A DNA stretch of 64,000 nt, from assembly GCA_023974075.1 (NCBI GenBank), contig JAMFTG010000670.1:61307-125306 (forward strand), read 5' to 3'. A program made the translations under genes and the position numbers. Under the pieces are notes generated by a model. The model was not told where the DNA came from and made no database searches. It worked only from the letters and a program-made list of their open reading frames with translations. Positions 1-10,539 of this stretch are shown here, one piece after another. This DNA is from Chaenocephalus aceratus (Eukaryota > Chordata > Actinopteri > Perciformes > Channichthyidae). The stretch's first letter is position 1, and each line of letters opens with the position of its first letter.

Positions 1-655
1 CTTACAGAATAAAAGGAGCCAAACTACAGCTGGTGTCAGTGTCACAAACTTTTAAAGCATTTTTCTGAAATAATTTTTTTATTTTTCGAAACATTTCTTT
101 TTTCTGTAGATGTTTACATTTGTTGTTCTTCTTATAATTTATCTTACCTATCAGCAAAGCCTTGTGCAGCTATTGTTTTTGTGCTATACTGCATATACAC
201 ACCTGCAATAACACTAATAGAAAAAAAAACAATGCTAAACTAAAACTTTTTTTATTATCAATATAAAAGCATTTTTTACATATACAAATGGAATATAGTA
301 TTGAATGATATTGTAAAATAACAAGTGACAGAATTTATTAATAAATAAAGTCAAAAAAGTAGGAAGGATTTCAAAAAGATGAATGAAATAAATGTTGCAT
401 AACATTTTGTACAGTTTACAATATATACAGTGAATATATCAGTCTGAGGCTGTGGGGAAAGGTTGCAGATTCATGAGATTATTACTTTAATCTAAAATGC
501 ATACATTTGATTCAGTATGTTCCTGTAGCATTCAGTAATATCAGTGCTCATCTTTAGCACAGATGTTGTTTGTGTATATTACACACATTTTGGACATACA
601 TACAGAGAGTACACAAATCAAAAGTTTGGGAGTTTTGTGTTCGTAATGATGGAGG
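1..655. other. AT-rich flank, no gene seen
   Basis: No convincing exon is visible on either strand. The stretch is AT-rich and may be the distal 3' flank of the receptor gene on the minus strand. Possible minus-strand AATAAA signals (TTTATT on the plus strand) lie at 251-256 and 334-339, but nothing shows they are used. Confidence 0.4.
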
Positions 656-729
656 TGTTACGGTAGAGCGAAGGAAGCAGGTAGGACCCAAATGCAGATT
701 AAAGTGAAAAGAATTCCTTTATTTCAAGG

Positions 730-771
<42 letters not shown>

Positions 772-1040
772 GCAGAACAGAACACTCACCGAGGACAAGC
801 CAAATCACAAGACAACCCGACAAAGAGAGACAGAAAACCCAGAACTTAAATACACCCAGGACTAATCACATAAACACGAGACAGGTGAGGAGGGAGGAGA
901 AAACACATAGGTAACACAATCGGGTAATCAGAGAGGGAAACCGACAGAAAGCAAACAGGCAGGAACACTTTACAAAATAAAATAGGAAACCCAAAGATAG
1001 AAAAGGACACGAAAAATACCAACACAGACAAATCCTAACA
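656..1040 (-). mobile_element. Solo LTR (Gypsy-like) with 5-bp target duplication
   Basis: The element begins TGTTA and ends AACA, and a perfect 5-bp duplication, ggagg, lies at 651-655 and 1041-1045. Read on the minus strand it has an LTR layout: TGTTAGG start, a TATTTAAG TATA-like box, then an AATAAA signal (TTTATT at 718-723) and a TGGGTCC...GTAACA end. A (TA)18 microsatellite occupies 733-768. No primer-binding site, internal region or second LTR is present, so this is a recombined solo LTR. Assignment to Gypsy rests on resemblance to fish Gypsy LTRs and was not tested by search. Confidence 0.75.
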
Positions 1041-1201
1041 GGAGGTTGAACTCATAATGAATGTTTTGCCAACTAATCCTTATTCTTCAAACCCCTGATT
1101 TAAAGTATTATTTCCTTAACAATATACTAAAGCATGCTCCCACATACATATGTTACTACTACCCCTGACTTTACCATAATGCACAAACCTGCTGCCAAGT
1201 C

Positions 1202-1207
1202 TTTAAT
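1202..1207 (-). promoter_or_regulatory. Candidate ATTAAA poly(A) signal for receptor gene
   Basis: TTTAAT on the plus strand reads ATTAAA on the minus strand, about 175 bases past the stop codon at 1381-1383. No canonical AATAAA was seen between the stop codon and the solo LTR. The LTR's own AATAAA at 718-723 is a same-strand alternative. Confidence 0.25.
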
Positions 1208-1380
1208 CAAAACAGTATATTTCCAACCTTCTATCAACCACACCTGTATGAAATCATATCACATGTTTGGGGATCAGTGCAGATACTTCAAATCAAACAA
1301 AGTGAACTATTAAATGATTACTGAAGTGTGAAGCCTGGTTTGAATCCGAAGCAAATGAAGTGAAAAGGATGTACAGTATC

Positions 1381-3176
1381 TCAGGTCTGCTGGTTGACAG
1401 AAGAATAGAAAGGGTCTTCAGGAAGTCTGGATGGATGATTGACAGTAGAGTAGGCGGCAGATTGGGCCTGGTCCCTCACTGTAGAATATGTTTCACCAGC
1501 TTCAGCAGAGATGTTGTGAGCCGTGATGGTGGAGTAGTCAAGCGAGGCAGAGGGGTTTGTGGGAGCGTTGATGGTGGAGTAATATGGCGAGGCAGAGGGG
1601 TTTGTGGGAGCGTTGATGGTGGAGTAGTCAAGCGAGGCAGAGGGGTTTGTGGGAGCGTTGGCAGTGACATAAAGTGACTGAAGTGCAGTTCCTGGACCTG
1701 TCACCTGGGGGCGCTCCTGGATCTCGTCATAGGCACGATCCTTCCACAGCAGAGTGAGAAACAGCAAGGATATTTTATAATCATCCTCATAATGAAGCAC
1801 TCACCAGTAGGCAGAAGTTATAGCTAACATTAGCATTTAGCTCAAGAACAGAGCTGTTGGAATGACTGTAATTATTTAATATGATTTTGTGAGCAGATCG
1901 TTGTTTATCCCTATAAAGGTAACTTTGTTGATGCTTAAACTCCTTTTAAGTCCATTTTCAGACACATATTAGGAAATGATTTAGTTCAAGGCACAGTTGA
2001 GCATAAGTTGGTATGCCAGCATGGCTGTAGACTCTTATTGTGAAAGAACAAGGCTGTTGGTGACAAACTGGAAATCATCATCATGGAAATATTGTTTAGG
2101 AAACTCCCAACTGTTGGCCAATTAAATCTAACACACACACCCACATTTTACACAAATATGGACCCTTACCTCCACGTTATGTGCTTCTTCAATTATTTTG
2201 TTTTTTGAACAACATGCATCTGTCAGAGAAATTGATAAAAGTGGTTGAATGTATTTATTTTGCAGTTAAAACAGACATTTGCCATACTTATTCCCATTTC
2301 CCTGGTTCAATATATTACAGAAGTGTATTTTCTAAAACGTACCCCTAATGTGTTTATTCTAAATCCCCCCCAGCCCCTACCCCCATTACTTTTATTATTA
2401 TAATTACATTTATTGATGAATTGATTAATCTAATAACTGTGTGCCTACTTCCAGTGAATACAAAAATCAGAAATCTCTTACGCTTGTATCTGAAGACCAA
2501 AAATAGCAGAAGCCCCAGCAGAGCCGCACAGACCACAGCGGCGACTATAGGAATCCAAGAGACGCCTGCAGGAGACAAAACCCATGTAGCTTATTTTAAA
2601 TAACATTAACTCCCATCAAGTCTGTGATATAACATTTAGTGGGAATGTTTCATTTCTAATAACATCATTTAATAACATCATCTTCCTCCTGCAATGGCTG
2701 CAGTATGTTTCATAGAACAAAAAGTAGTTTTCTCACCATCTTTCTGTGCAGAGTTGGACTGGGTTTTTGACACAGTAGAGGAAGCAGGAGAGGAAGCAGG
2801 AGGTGACAAAGTGGTTGTAGGACGGGATATTGATGATGTACTAGAGGTTGTCAATAATTCTGGATGCACTACAACATTGATAAGTAGACTCAGATTATAA
2901 GGTTGCAAATCATGGAAAACGAGAAATACAATTATGTAAAATGTAAGAAAAAAAATCCTTCAAATATAAAAAGAAGTGTATCATATGATCATATATTAAT
3001 GAAAGTCTTTGTTATTTGGGAGCCATCCATTTTCTACTTCATATTAACGTGTAGGTACATTTACGTCCAATAGGTGCAGACCTAGTGAAGTTTTTGATGT
3101 AGACCAGGGGTGTCGAACTCAATTTCATCGCGGGCCACATTCGCATATAGGTTGCACTCAAAGGGCCGGTTGTAAC

Positions 3177-3231
<55 letters not shown>

Positions 3232-4826
3232 ATGTATTACATTATTGCCTCTGAATTGGATTATTATCGGATAGGATAATAACTTGGTAATTATCTACGT
3301 CTGAAAGCAGAAGTCCAGGACAAATAATTGCTAGTCTCTTCAGTGTGCATGTCACAAAACGAGATGCATTGTGGGACATGTAGTTTATGGGCAAACCTGC
3401 TTCTGTAAAGTGGCATGTAACCGTATAATAAACATATTGTATTCTTTGCTAGCTCTTGCGGGGCCACATGAAATGAAGTCGCGGGCCGGATATGGCCCCC
3501 GGGCCTTGAGTTTGACACCCCTGATGTAGACAGACAAACAGCATGGACTGTATTTAACAATTTATATCAGAGGCACCGATAATATTAATCTCAGGTATTC
3601 AGTTTCTCACCTCTAACCTCCAGTTGTATTTTCCTGAGAGCAGCTCTGTAACTTCCTTCAGTTGATTCCTCTCCACACCAGTAGACTCCAGCGTGCTGTG
3701 GGGACACATTCCTGATGGACAAAGTGAAGCCACTCTCTGTTTCTGTGAGACTGAACGTCCCGTTTGACCTCAGAGCAGATTTTGTTGATAAAATATCCTC
3801 ACAGATTGAACCGTTCACTTTGCAGAAAAACTTGACTCTCGAGTCGTCTTTGTTTCCTTTATCACATTTGATTATGATTGTCTCTGTTTTGTACGCAGTT
3901 TTATTTAATGGTTCCTGGCAGCGGTTATCTGCAAATAAAAAAGAAAAGTTAAACATGAAATCTGTCCGTTAACGTGTGCTTCATAGCAAATTGATTCTTC
4001 TTACCTAATTTCAATTGCACTTTGTTGTCTTTTTGGGAGTTAAGTCTAAAGTTGAACTTATATTTGCCTTCACGTTGAATTTGTTTGATGCCCACCCTGA
4101 GATTGCTACTACTTATATCATGGTACACGGAAAATGTGCCGTTGCTTACCCACATGTTTTTTTCAGTGGTGTCAATTATTTTTTGATTTTCATGGTCATT
4201 ATACCGTTCGACATTAATACGTGCATATCTTTTATTTTTAGGGTATCCGCGGGTAAAATTAACCCATCCACCTCTGCATCCCTTCACCTTAGAGGCCTCA
4301 CAGCCTGTAGAGACAGAGAGAAACGTTCATGTCAGATTCTCAAACTAAAAGGACACACTTTCAGGATTAATTAGTAAATCACACATCTAAAAAAATGTTT
4401 ACATGAAATATTGATATACAAAGATATGACGTACAGTATACTATTGCAAAGTACTTTGAATAATACGATAACATTACAAATAAACTAGTATTGTTATGTA
4501 AAGTGGATGAGAGGTAGCTTGTGTACAAACATATTGTGAGGGTTGTGCAGAACTGGCAATACTTGAATGAAATAAATAAAAACGTTATGTATAGTGTGTA
4601 TTAATATAATGCATACACACATGAATACAGTAGCATAATTTAATGCTGTAGTATTTTACTTATATTGATAAATATGATCTATTTATGATCAATAAAATGA
4701 AACAATTAGCTCAAACTTGATGCAGAATATCTTGAAAACAGTTTATTTTATCCAAATCAGCTATTGGGTATAAGTAATCTTTTTACCTGTCATCAGTGAG
4801 AGGAAGAGCAGCAGGAACCTCTTCAT
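1381..4826 (-). CDS. CD300/pIgR-like Ig-superfamily receptor with multi-ITIM-like tail, 7 exons
   Basis: A complete 427-residue type I membrane receptor. Coding exons on the minus strand: 4787-4826, 4005-4304, 3611-3928, 2737-2868, 2482-2565, 2170-2219 and 1381-1740. Every junction has AG/GT, phases match (1,1,1,1,1,0) and the sum is 1284 nt. Exon 1 is a signal peptide (MKRFLLLFLSLMTG). Residues 14-113 are a first Ig-like domain without the usual B- and F-strand cysteines. Residues 114-219 are a second Ig V-type domain with an intact B-strand Cys, an extra Cys pair and the YWCG motif. Residues 220-263 are a Ser/Thr-rich stalk, likely O-glycosylated. Residues 264-291 contain the membrane span. 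The tail has Yxx(I/V) at Y312, Y347, Y362, Y377, Y393, Y405 and Y420; Y347 and Y377 fit the strict ITIM, which suggests SHP phosphatase recruitment. The ATG context (ACCATGA) is good. Fish CD300-like, pIgR-like and related receptors are hard to separate by eye, so no symbol is given. The mRNA ends are unknown. Confidence 0.88.
1525..1659 (-). repeat. In-frame 45-bp x3 tandem repeat encoding tyrosine motifs
   Basis: Three head-to-tail 45-bp units (1525-1569, 1570-1614, 1615-1659) lie inside the last receptor exon. The outer two are identical and the middle one differs in a short block. Each unit encodes a 15-residue module with one YSTI motif, giving DYSTI, YYSTI and DYSTI at 15-residue spacing. 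The length is a multiple of three, so copy number can change without breaking the frame. Confidence 0.93.
3105..3523. mobile_element. Non-autonomous hAT element in receptor intron 3
   Basis: The terminal inverted repeats CAGGGGTGTCGAACTC and GAGTTTGACACCCCTG are flanked by a perfect 8-bp duplication, atgtagac (3097-3104 and 3524-3531), as expected for hAT. The 419-bp body has no transposase frame and contains a (TA)n tract at about 3184-3226. It sits in the intron between the second Ig exon and the stalk exon, clear of both splice sites. Confidence 0.9.
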
Positions 4827-6157
4827 GGTGCTGCTGTACGATGCTGAGATCCAGATTATTAAACTGGTCTGTCTCTACAGTTCGGTATGAGTGTTATGTT
4901 TTCCAATTACTGTCGTGCCTTACCTAAAATCTTTCTACCCCCAGCTTTCTCTGCACTTCCCCCTTTTTCTTCCGTAAGTAATCAAAGCTCCTTCCTCATT
5001 ATATTCACCTTTCACAGTACACAGGAAATAAGTTGTGAGAAAGAGAGACACAGACAAATACACTTTGGATTATCAGGAAGTCCCTGACATAAACACATGT
5101 CAGAAACTTCGAATAAACATTTCAGAAACTTCGAATAGATATTTTTTGTATCATTCCTCATTTGGTTGATTAAGAAAATCATCATCAGAAACCTGACTGG
5201 TCCCTAATGTAAAGATAATTCACAGGGTAATAAAATGACTCATGTTTTGTTTTTATCTGTGAAGGAGAAGTTGGGGACATTTTTAACCAGAAGCTGTTTT
5301 TAACGATTACATTGGTAAGTATAAAATTATAGTAATCATAACCCCCCCAGGATATGACTGACATTGCACTTCCTGCAAAAACACTAACCACAATAAACCG
5401 TTGCTCATGATGTGTCATCTTATACTTCGCTTAGCTTTAACACATTAAACATTTATTATTGTTGTTATATTTTCACACGGTCCTCCATTCGTTTTAAATG
5501 TTTCCTATCACACGTTGGCTGGCTTTTTGATAACAATGCAGCAGTGTAACATGTTTTCCATTTTCCCTTTTAATGGACATGTTATAGCATACAGAGCGCA
5601 GATTCTCTAAGTTCTCTAAGTGAAGTGAAGTTTCCTAACATTGAAGTTTTTATCTGGTAAAGTCTGTTTTAATGCTCCTTTTCTTCAGGTGATTCTGGTG
5701 TAGTTTTATCCTATGCACACTCATTATCCAGAGTGAAGTTTTGGTTTCCAGTTGTACAGAGCTGTTTTCGTAAATCCATCACATCGACTCGGCGAGAGGA
5801 AGTCTCTAAAATTCTCTCCACTAAAAGAAGAACTGCAGTGCTCTGTAGCGAACCAAAACAAACAAGCCTGAAAACAATACACAATCTTTAATTATGACAT
5901 GAGAGATCTGTGTTGATCCAATATGAGGACAGCTAATACGACCATCTGTTGGGGCTTCTAAAAGATCAAACTGTTCTCCTTAGAAAAAAGAAAATGTGAA
6001 CAGACTTGGACAGTTACAGAAAACCTCGATCAGTGCTGTCGATGCCGCACTTCCTGCCATTGGTACGCAGTAGAACGATATTTTTCTTCTTTGCGGAATC
6101 AATTAGATCATTTTTAAGTGAATTAATCATATTGTAGCATGTGCGGTTGGTTTAACT
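4827..6157. other. Upstream flank of receptor gene
   Basis: No coding exon was recognised. This should hold the minus-strand receptor promoter. A purine-rich PU.1/ETS-like site, AAAGGGGGAAGTG on the minus strand, lies at about 4955-4967. A 22-bp near-repeat (cagaaacttcgaat with spacer) occurs twice between 5100 and 5141. No clear TATA box was identified. Confidence 0.35.
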
Positions 6158-7109
6158 CAGGGATGGGCAAATGGCGGCCCGCGGGCCGCATGCGGCCCGC
6201 ACCTCCTCTTTTTGCGGCCCTCAGATTAATTTATAAACAACGTAATTAATAAAAACTTACTTGTAGTACTGATACCGTCCACTAGACTCCTAGTTACGTC
6301 GCGAGCTGCGTACATGATTTCAAATACCGCAAAATAATCTGTGACGCATTTGTGTGTATTGTGTATTGCTCACAAGAAACACCGGCTGTTGTTATGCCTG
6401 CTGTGACGTTAAGTTGCCTCTTGTAATTATGCCTTTACAAGCTTAAATGTTGTTTTTATCATCTGAATTTGGCGAAACAAGTTTAATATTCTTAAAACCA
6501 AGACTTTGTTTATTTGAGATCAGATGAAAACAAACTGTCACGGACCCTGCCGTGTTATCTATGATTACTACGCTTTTCATTCATAATTTCAGCGGGAGGG
6601 AGGGGGAGTGGCGCTGAGGAACAGCAGAGTGCGGGCGTGTTGACATTCCCCTTATTGTGGAATAAGGGGAATGCAGAGACGGGCTACAAGTGTTTTAGGT
6701 TCAAGTTGGACGACTAATGTCTGGGTTAGTGTTCATGACTTCATGTGTATGTCATCTAATGGTTAATCTCAATACACACACATTTTCCGTGCTTTCCAAT
6801 AGTTTAAAATAGCTTTATTCCACTGTTTAATAACCTGTTCAATACAAACATGCCACTTGTAAAAATGAAATAACATTTCTGTGAACTGATATTTGTTTAG
6901 TGAGCTTATTAGAGGATGTTCCTATTTTTTGGGGATGTTCCCTTTGATTGTAAAATGTCAATGAAGATGTCAGACTTAGTATATTTGTTAATAATTACAT
7001 ACAACACATGGAATTTGTGTGTGTGTGTGTTCCAAGTGAATCTGCGGCCCCCTGGTGGCCAGTACATCAATGATGTGGCCCCCGTCACCATCAAAGTTGC
7101 CCATCCCTG
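6158..7109. mobile_element. Non-autonomous hAT element
   Basis: The ends CAGGGATGGGCAA and TTGCCCATCCCTG are perfect inverted repeats, flanked by the 8-bp duplication gtttaact (6150-6157 and 7110-7117). The 952-bp interior has subterminal GC-rich blocks (GCGGCCC) at both ends but no recognisable transposase. A 28-bp palindrome lies inside at 6645-6672. Confidence 0.9.
6645..6672. repeat. 28-bp palindrome inside hAT element
   Basis: Twelve-base perfect arms (ATTCCCCTTATT and AATAAGGGGAAT) surround a 4-base loop, GTGG. No function is evident. Confidence 0.85.
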
Positions 7110-7824
7110 GTTTAACTAAACAAACAATCAAATCTGTTTTGAGCTGACACTACAGAAAACACGTATTTGCCTCCCTGGAAAAGCTCAAAGATTGAAAGAA
7201 GTATTTTTATTTATGTTAATTATGAATAATACTCTCTGAACACATTGCTGAATGTGTGTTTGGCCTAAAATGACATTGAGTCAAAGCGTGAGATACTAGA
7301 AAGCTTTTACAACAAGAAAGACGATATGTCGGATTACACGACTGGTTGGGAAATCACCTCCTCTTCCAACCCCGGTGTTCAACATCCCAGCGTGTCAGTG
7401 TGAAGCAGGTGCAACTGTGTTAAGAAGTCCTCCCACTGGCCTCCACACACACCGTCACATTGTGTTGTTTGTGTTGAAACTTGCAATTTAAGACCATACT
7501 TTACAACCCGAAGGTCCTCTCTGTGTGACCTCGCCTCATTTCAAAGAACCCTAATGTGTTTTGGCTGAAGCCGTCGGTTTGGAGTCTGATAGCAATTGTC
7601 ATCTGCTCCAAGTGAAACATGGAACAATGGCTGATTGTGTGTTTATGGTTTATGAGTGTGTGTGTGCAGGACCGGTGGGACTGCCAGCCAATCTGGAAAG
7701 AAAACAGAGATGAGACATTTTTTATGTTCTGTAGAGAAAATCCATTGACGTACCTGAAACATTAAAGAGGAAAGCAACGTGTGATTGTTGTAGTTTTGGG
7801 TGTAGATGCCATGCTGTTATACCT
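7110..7824. other. Intergenic, nothing recognised
   Basis: No supported gene or repeat boundary was found on either strand. Confidence 0.35.
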
Positions 7825-8857
7825 GGGGCCTATACTACGAAGCCGGTTCAACCTAACCTGGATATGTTTGAGTTAGCCGGTTGGCCTAATCCAAAACATA
7901 CGCGCTCTCGCTAAACTGTACTACGACGCTGGTTATCAAGTGGATTGCTCAAGCCAGCCGTGTCCTATCTAGTTAGGTGCGCGTTCACATGAAAGGGGTG
8001 GTATCTGGAGCATTCGACCAATCACAAACATGGAGAAGCGTACTGACAGCGCAGCGTCATACTTCCTGAATGAAAAGTGAACTTTAATACTAGTCAAAAA
8101 TGAAGAAGTTAAACTTTAAACATCCATGACTTAAACACTTGATCCAGGATCAAAGCCACATAGCTGCAGCTGCAAGGTGAACACAGCTGGGAACAGAACA
8201 AGTGTTTGAATGCGTACATAACAGGTTTATGATATCACTGCCCGTCTAAAACACGATCTGACTTTAATTACATTTGACTCGAGTGTTTCGTCAACTTAAT
8301 GTGTTGCTTAAAATAATACTTCTGCATCCAGTCTGTGACGCTGTGAGTGTTGCACGGCCAGATACGGCTCAGCTGACTCAGATAAGGAGATATGATACAT
8401 TATGAAGTGATATGCCGCGGACTGTACTTAATGTACTCTGATCCGGGTACTGATGTTGTGGCCGATATTTAATTAAGCTTTCTTAACGCTAATGTTATAA
8501 TAGTCAGATTGCTCTGAAGATGGAGGTGATATTCTATTCATGTTCACGTTCACACAGTCGGTGATTTTTGCCGGCTGTCTTTCCTGCGACGGCAGTTTTT
8601 CTGTATTTCCTTTCTCCTGTAATATGACTTGATCGCTTTAAACTCCGCACACTGAGCTCTGATTGGTCAGCAGGCGGTGCTTTCACTGAGTTGATCTCTT
8701 AGCCTGCAACCTAACCTGGTCCAGGTTAGCTGCTTAGCATATATTACCATGGAGATCTAGCCTGCTAAAAAGAGAACCAGCTTCGGATGACCGGAAAGCC
8801 GGAGTTTTCCCTGAATTTAGCCGGCTAAGCGAAAATCCTGCTTCGCAGTATACCCCC
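7825..8857. mobile_element. ~1-kb TIR element (MITE), class unclear
   Basis: The outer ends are imperfect inverted repeats: GGGGCCTATACTACGAAGC on the left and GCTTCGCAGTATACCCCC on the right. Subterminal inverted blocks (AACCTAACCTGG, CCGGCTAA) add to the symmetry. No transposase frame was found. The ends resemble fish elements often filed as Harbinger or ISL2EU, but I could not fix a target duplication, so the class and exact limits are uncertain. Confidence 0.6.
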
Positions 8858-9619
8858 CTGATATCACTTGGCAATAACATTAGATACATCAAGATGCATC
8901 ACGAGATGATGATCTGATTGTTTTTACCACAGGCAGAGGTATTCTAAGAAACTGTGTGTCATTCTCTTTGTCAAAAATATTTGTGTGTCATGTGGTGAGT
9001 GCCAGGCTGTGGCTTTTCCCTTGAACTAGTATTTACCAGTTCAATCAAGAAAGAACCGATACAGTAAGACAGAATGTGATTTGAGGGGTGATGCCATCCC
9101 ACTTGAATGGAAACTTACTGAAATGCTTGCCCGTTATTGACCTTACTCAATTTGAGTGAGAGTGCTGGGGCCGAGGACTTTATATGGCAATGGTTATCAT
9201 TAATTAGTTTACCAATTAAGAATGTTTTTGACCAGTTGCAAATGTTGGCCTTTAGGTTTACAGTCTTTAGCAAAGCAAAGCAAACATCAAATACAAAATA
9301 AAAATACTTGTACATCACAACATTTTTAAATTCAGCACCTCTACATGGATATAGCGCCTTGTGTTTTCCCATAGTTTTCTTTCACTGGGAAGTTCGCTGG
9401 TCCAAGATGAACATAACCAGTGTGGTTCGCTCCCACCTTAAAGCTTTGACAAATTGCCTCGACGCTTACACATGATTTATGTTGATGGCAGATAGAAAAC
9501 CAGAAGGATGATTTCATAATGAGGGACTCGTAAATACATACAAGCATGAGCAAGTGTTGCCTCCAGCTTTATCTATTGCCTAAGTGAACCATGACTAAAG
9601 GAGTCTGTGACAGGTCTTA
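8858..9619. other. Intergenic, nothing recognised
   Basis: No supported gene or repeat was seen. Short open frames on the minus strand lack splice context or any recognisable domain. Confidence 0.35.
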
Positions 9620-9797
9620 AGGCCCTGACACACCAAGCAGTCACCAGAGGACTAGCCGACGCTGAAGTCGGCTGTTGCCTGGCCGTGTTCTCCTGCGTTT
9701 TGGCCATGTGTCGCACGGGAACACACCGCACCGACTTCAGTGCGTGAGTGGCAATAACTCTCCTTACCAGCAGGCGGCGGTAGTGTGTATTCGTCAT

Positions 9798-9926
9798 TCA
9801 AAAGAGGCAACAACCGGAAGACAGAGAAGAAGAAGAGTATATTTTCTCCGTAATATCATACAGAGCTGGCCTCTCCTGGATCAAGGTGATGAGCAGGTCT
9901 TCGTTTGCATCATTCCAGATCGCCAT
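9798..9926 (-). pseudogene. MADF/Myb-SANT-like gene start in family A copy 1, left arm
   Basis: A 42-codon frame opens with MAIWNDANEDLLITLIQERP and continues ALYDITEK, the beginning of a MADF-type DNA-binding domain (W..E..LI.LIQE.P.LYD). Homology stops after about 30 codons, followed by a Ser-rich run and a stop. One change relative to the right arm (Arg to Ile near codon 29) distinguishes it. PIF/Harbinger transposons carry a MADF/Myb-like accessory gene beside the transposase; this is read as its truncated 5' end. Confidence 0.65.
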
Positions 9927-10232
9927 GATGAGATGAAAATGAATAGCAGTCTGTGTGTGCCTTCTTAAATCGTTTGTTTACGTCCCTCACTTCCGCTTCG
10001 CTTCTCATGCACTGATTCGCTAGCTGAACAGCCAATCAGAGTGATTATTTGGTCCGACTGCCAGACCCGATGCATGGCCGATTCAACATGTTGAATCGGC
10101 CATGCATCGGGTCTGGCAGTCCAAATAAGGCGTGTCACGGTCGACGGTGCATGAGAAGCGAAGCGGAAGTGAGGGACGTAAACAAACGATTTAAGAAGGC
10201 ACACACAGACTGCTATTCATTTTCATCTCATC

Positions 10233-10361
10233 ATGGCGATCTGGAATGATGCAAACGAAGACCTGCTCATCACCTTGATCCAGGAGAGGCCAGCTCTGTA
10301 TGATATTACGGAGAAAAGATACTCTTCTTCTTCTCTGTCTTCCGGTTGTTGCCTCTTTTGA
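10233..10361 (+). pseudogene. MADF/Myb-SANT-like gene start in family A copy 1, right arm
   Basis: This is the mirror copy of the left-arm frame, on the plus strand. It reads through EKRY and then SSSSLSSGCCLF to a stop (42 codons). Only the first half of a MADF domain is present, so it should not be functional alone. Because of the fold-back, the two copies in this element are divergent from the centre. Confidence 0.65.
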
Positions 10362-10539
10362 ATGACGAATACACACTACCGCCGCCTGCTGGTAAGGAGA
10401 GTTATTGCCACTCACGCACTGAAGTCGGTGCGGTGTGTTCCCGTGCGACACATGGCCAAAACGCAGGAGAACACGGCCAGGCAACAGCCGACTTCAGCGT
10501 CGGCTAGTCCTCTGGTGACTGCTTGGTGTGTCAGGGCCT

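Larger units (their letters stand above)
9620..10539. mobile_element. MITE family A, copy 1: fold-back derivative with 393-bp arms
   Basis: Both ends are the same family end (AGGCCCTGACACACCAAGCA) in opposite orientation. The left arm 9620-10012 and the right arm 10147-10539 are each 393 bp and nearly perfect inverted copies, with a 134-bp spacer that still holds the family's central palindrome. Copies at 21.6, 30.5 and 35.8 kb instead have a different right end. The switch occurs at a shared GTGC (10147-10150), where normal copies continue with gggacacacc. The flanks are TTA on the left and TAA on the right. Inferred origin: template switching or fold-back repair at microhomology. Confidence 0.88.

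Noticed and set aside
3611..4304. Antigen-receptor V gene segments
   Set aside because: No recombination signal sequences; the domains are ordinary exons spliced to stalk, membrane and tail exons.
10191..10484. 97-aa frames starting MPGRVLLRFG in all family A copies
   Set aside because: They are antisense to the MADF-like frame and recur only because the MITE recurs; no domain seen.
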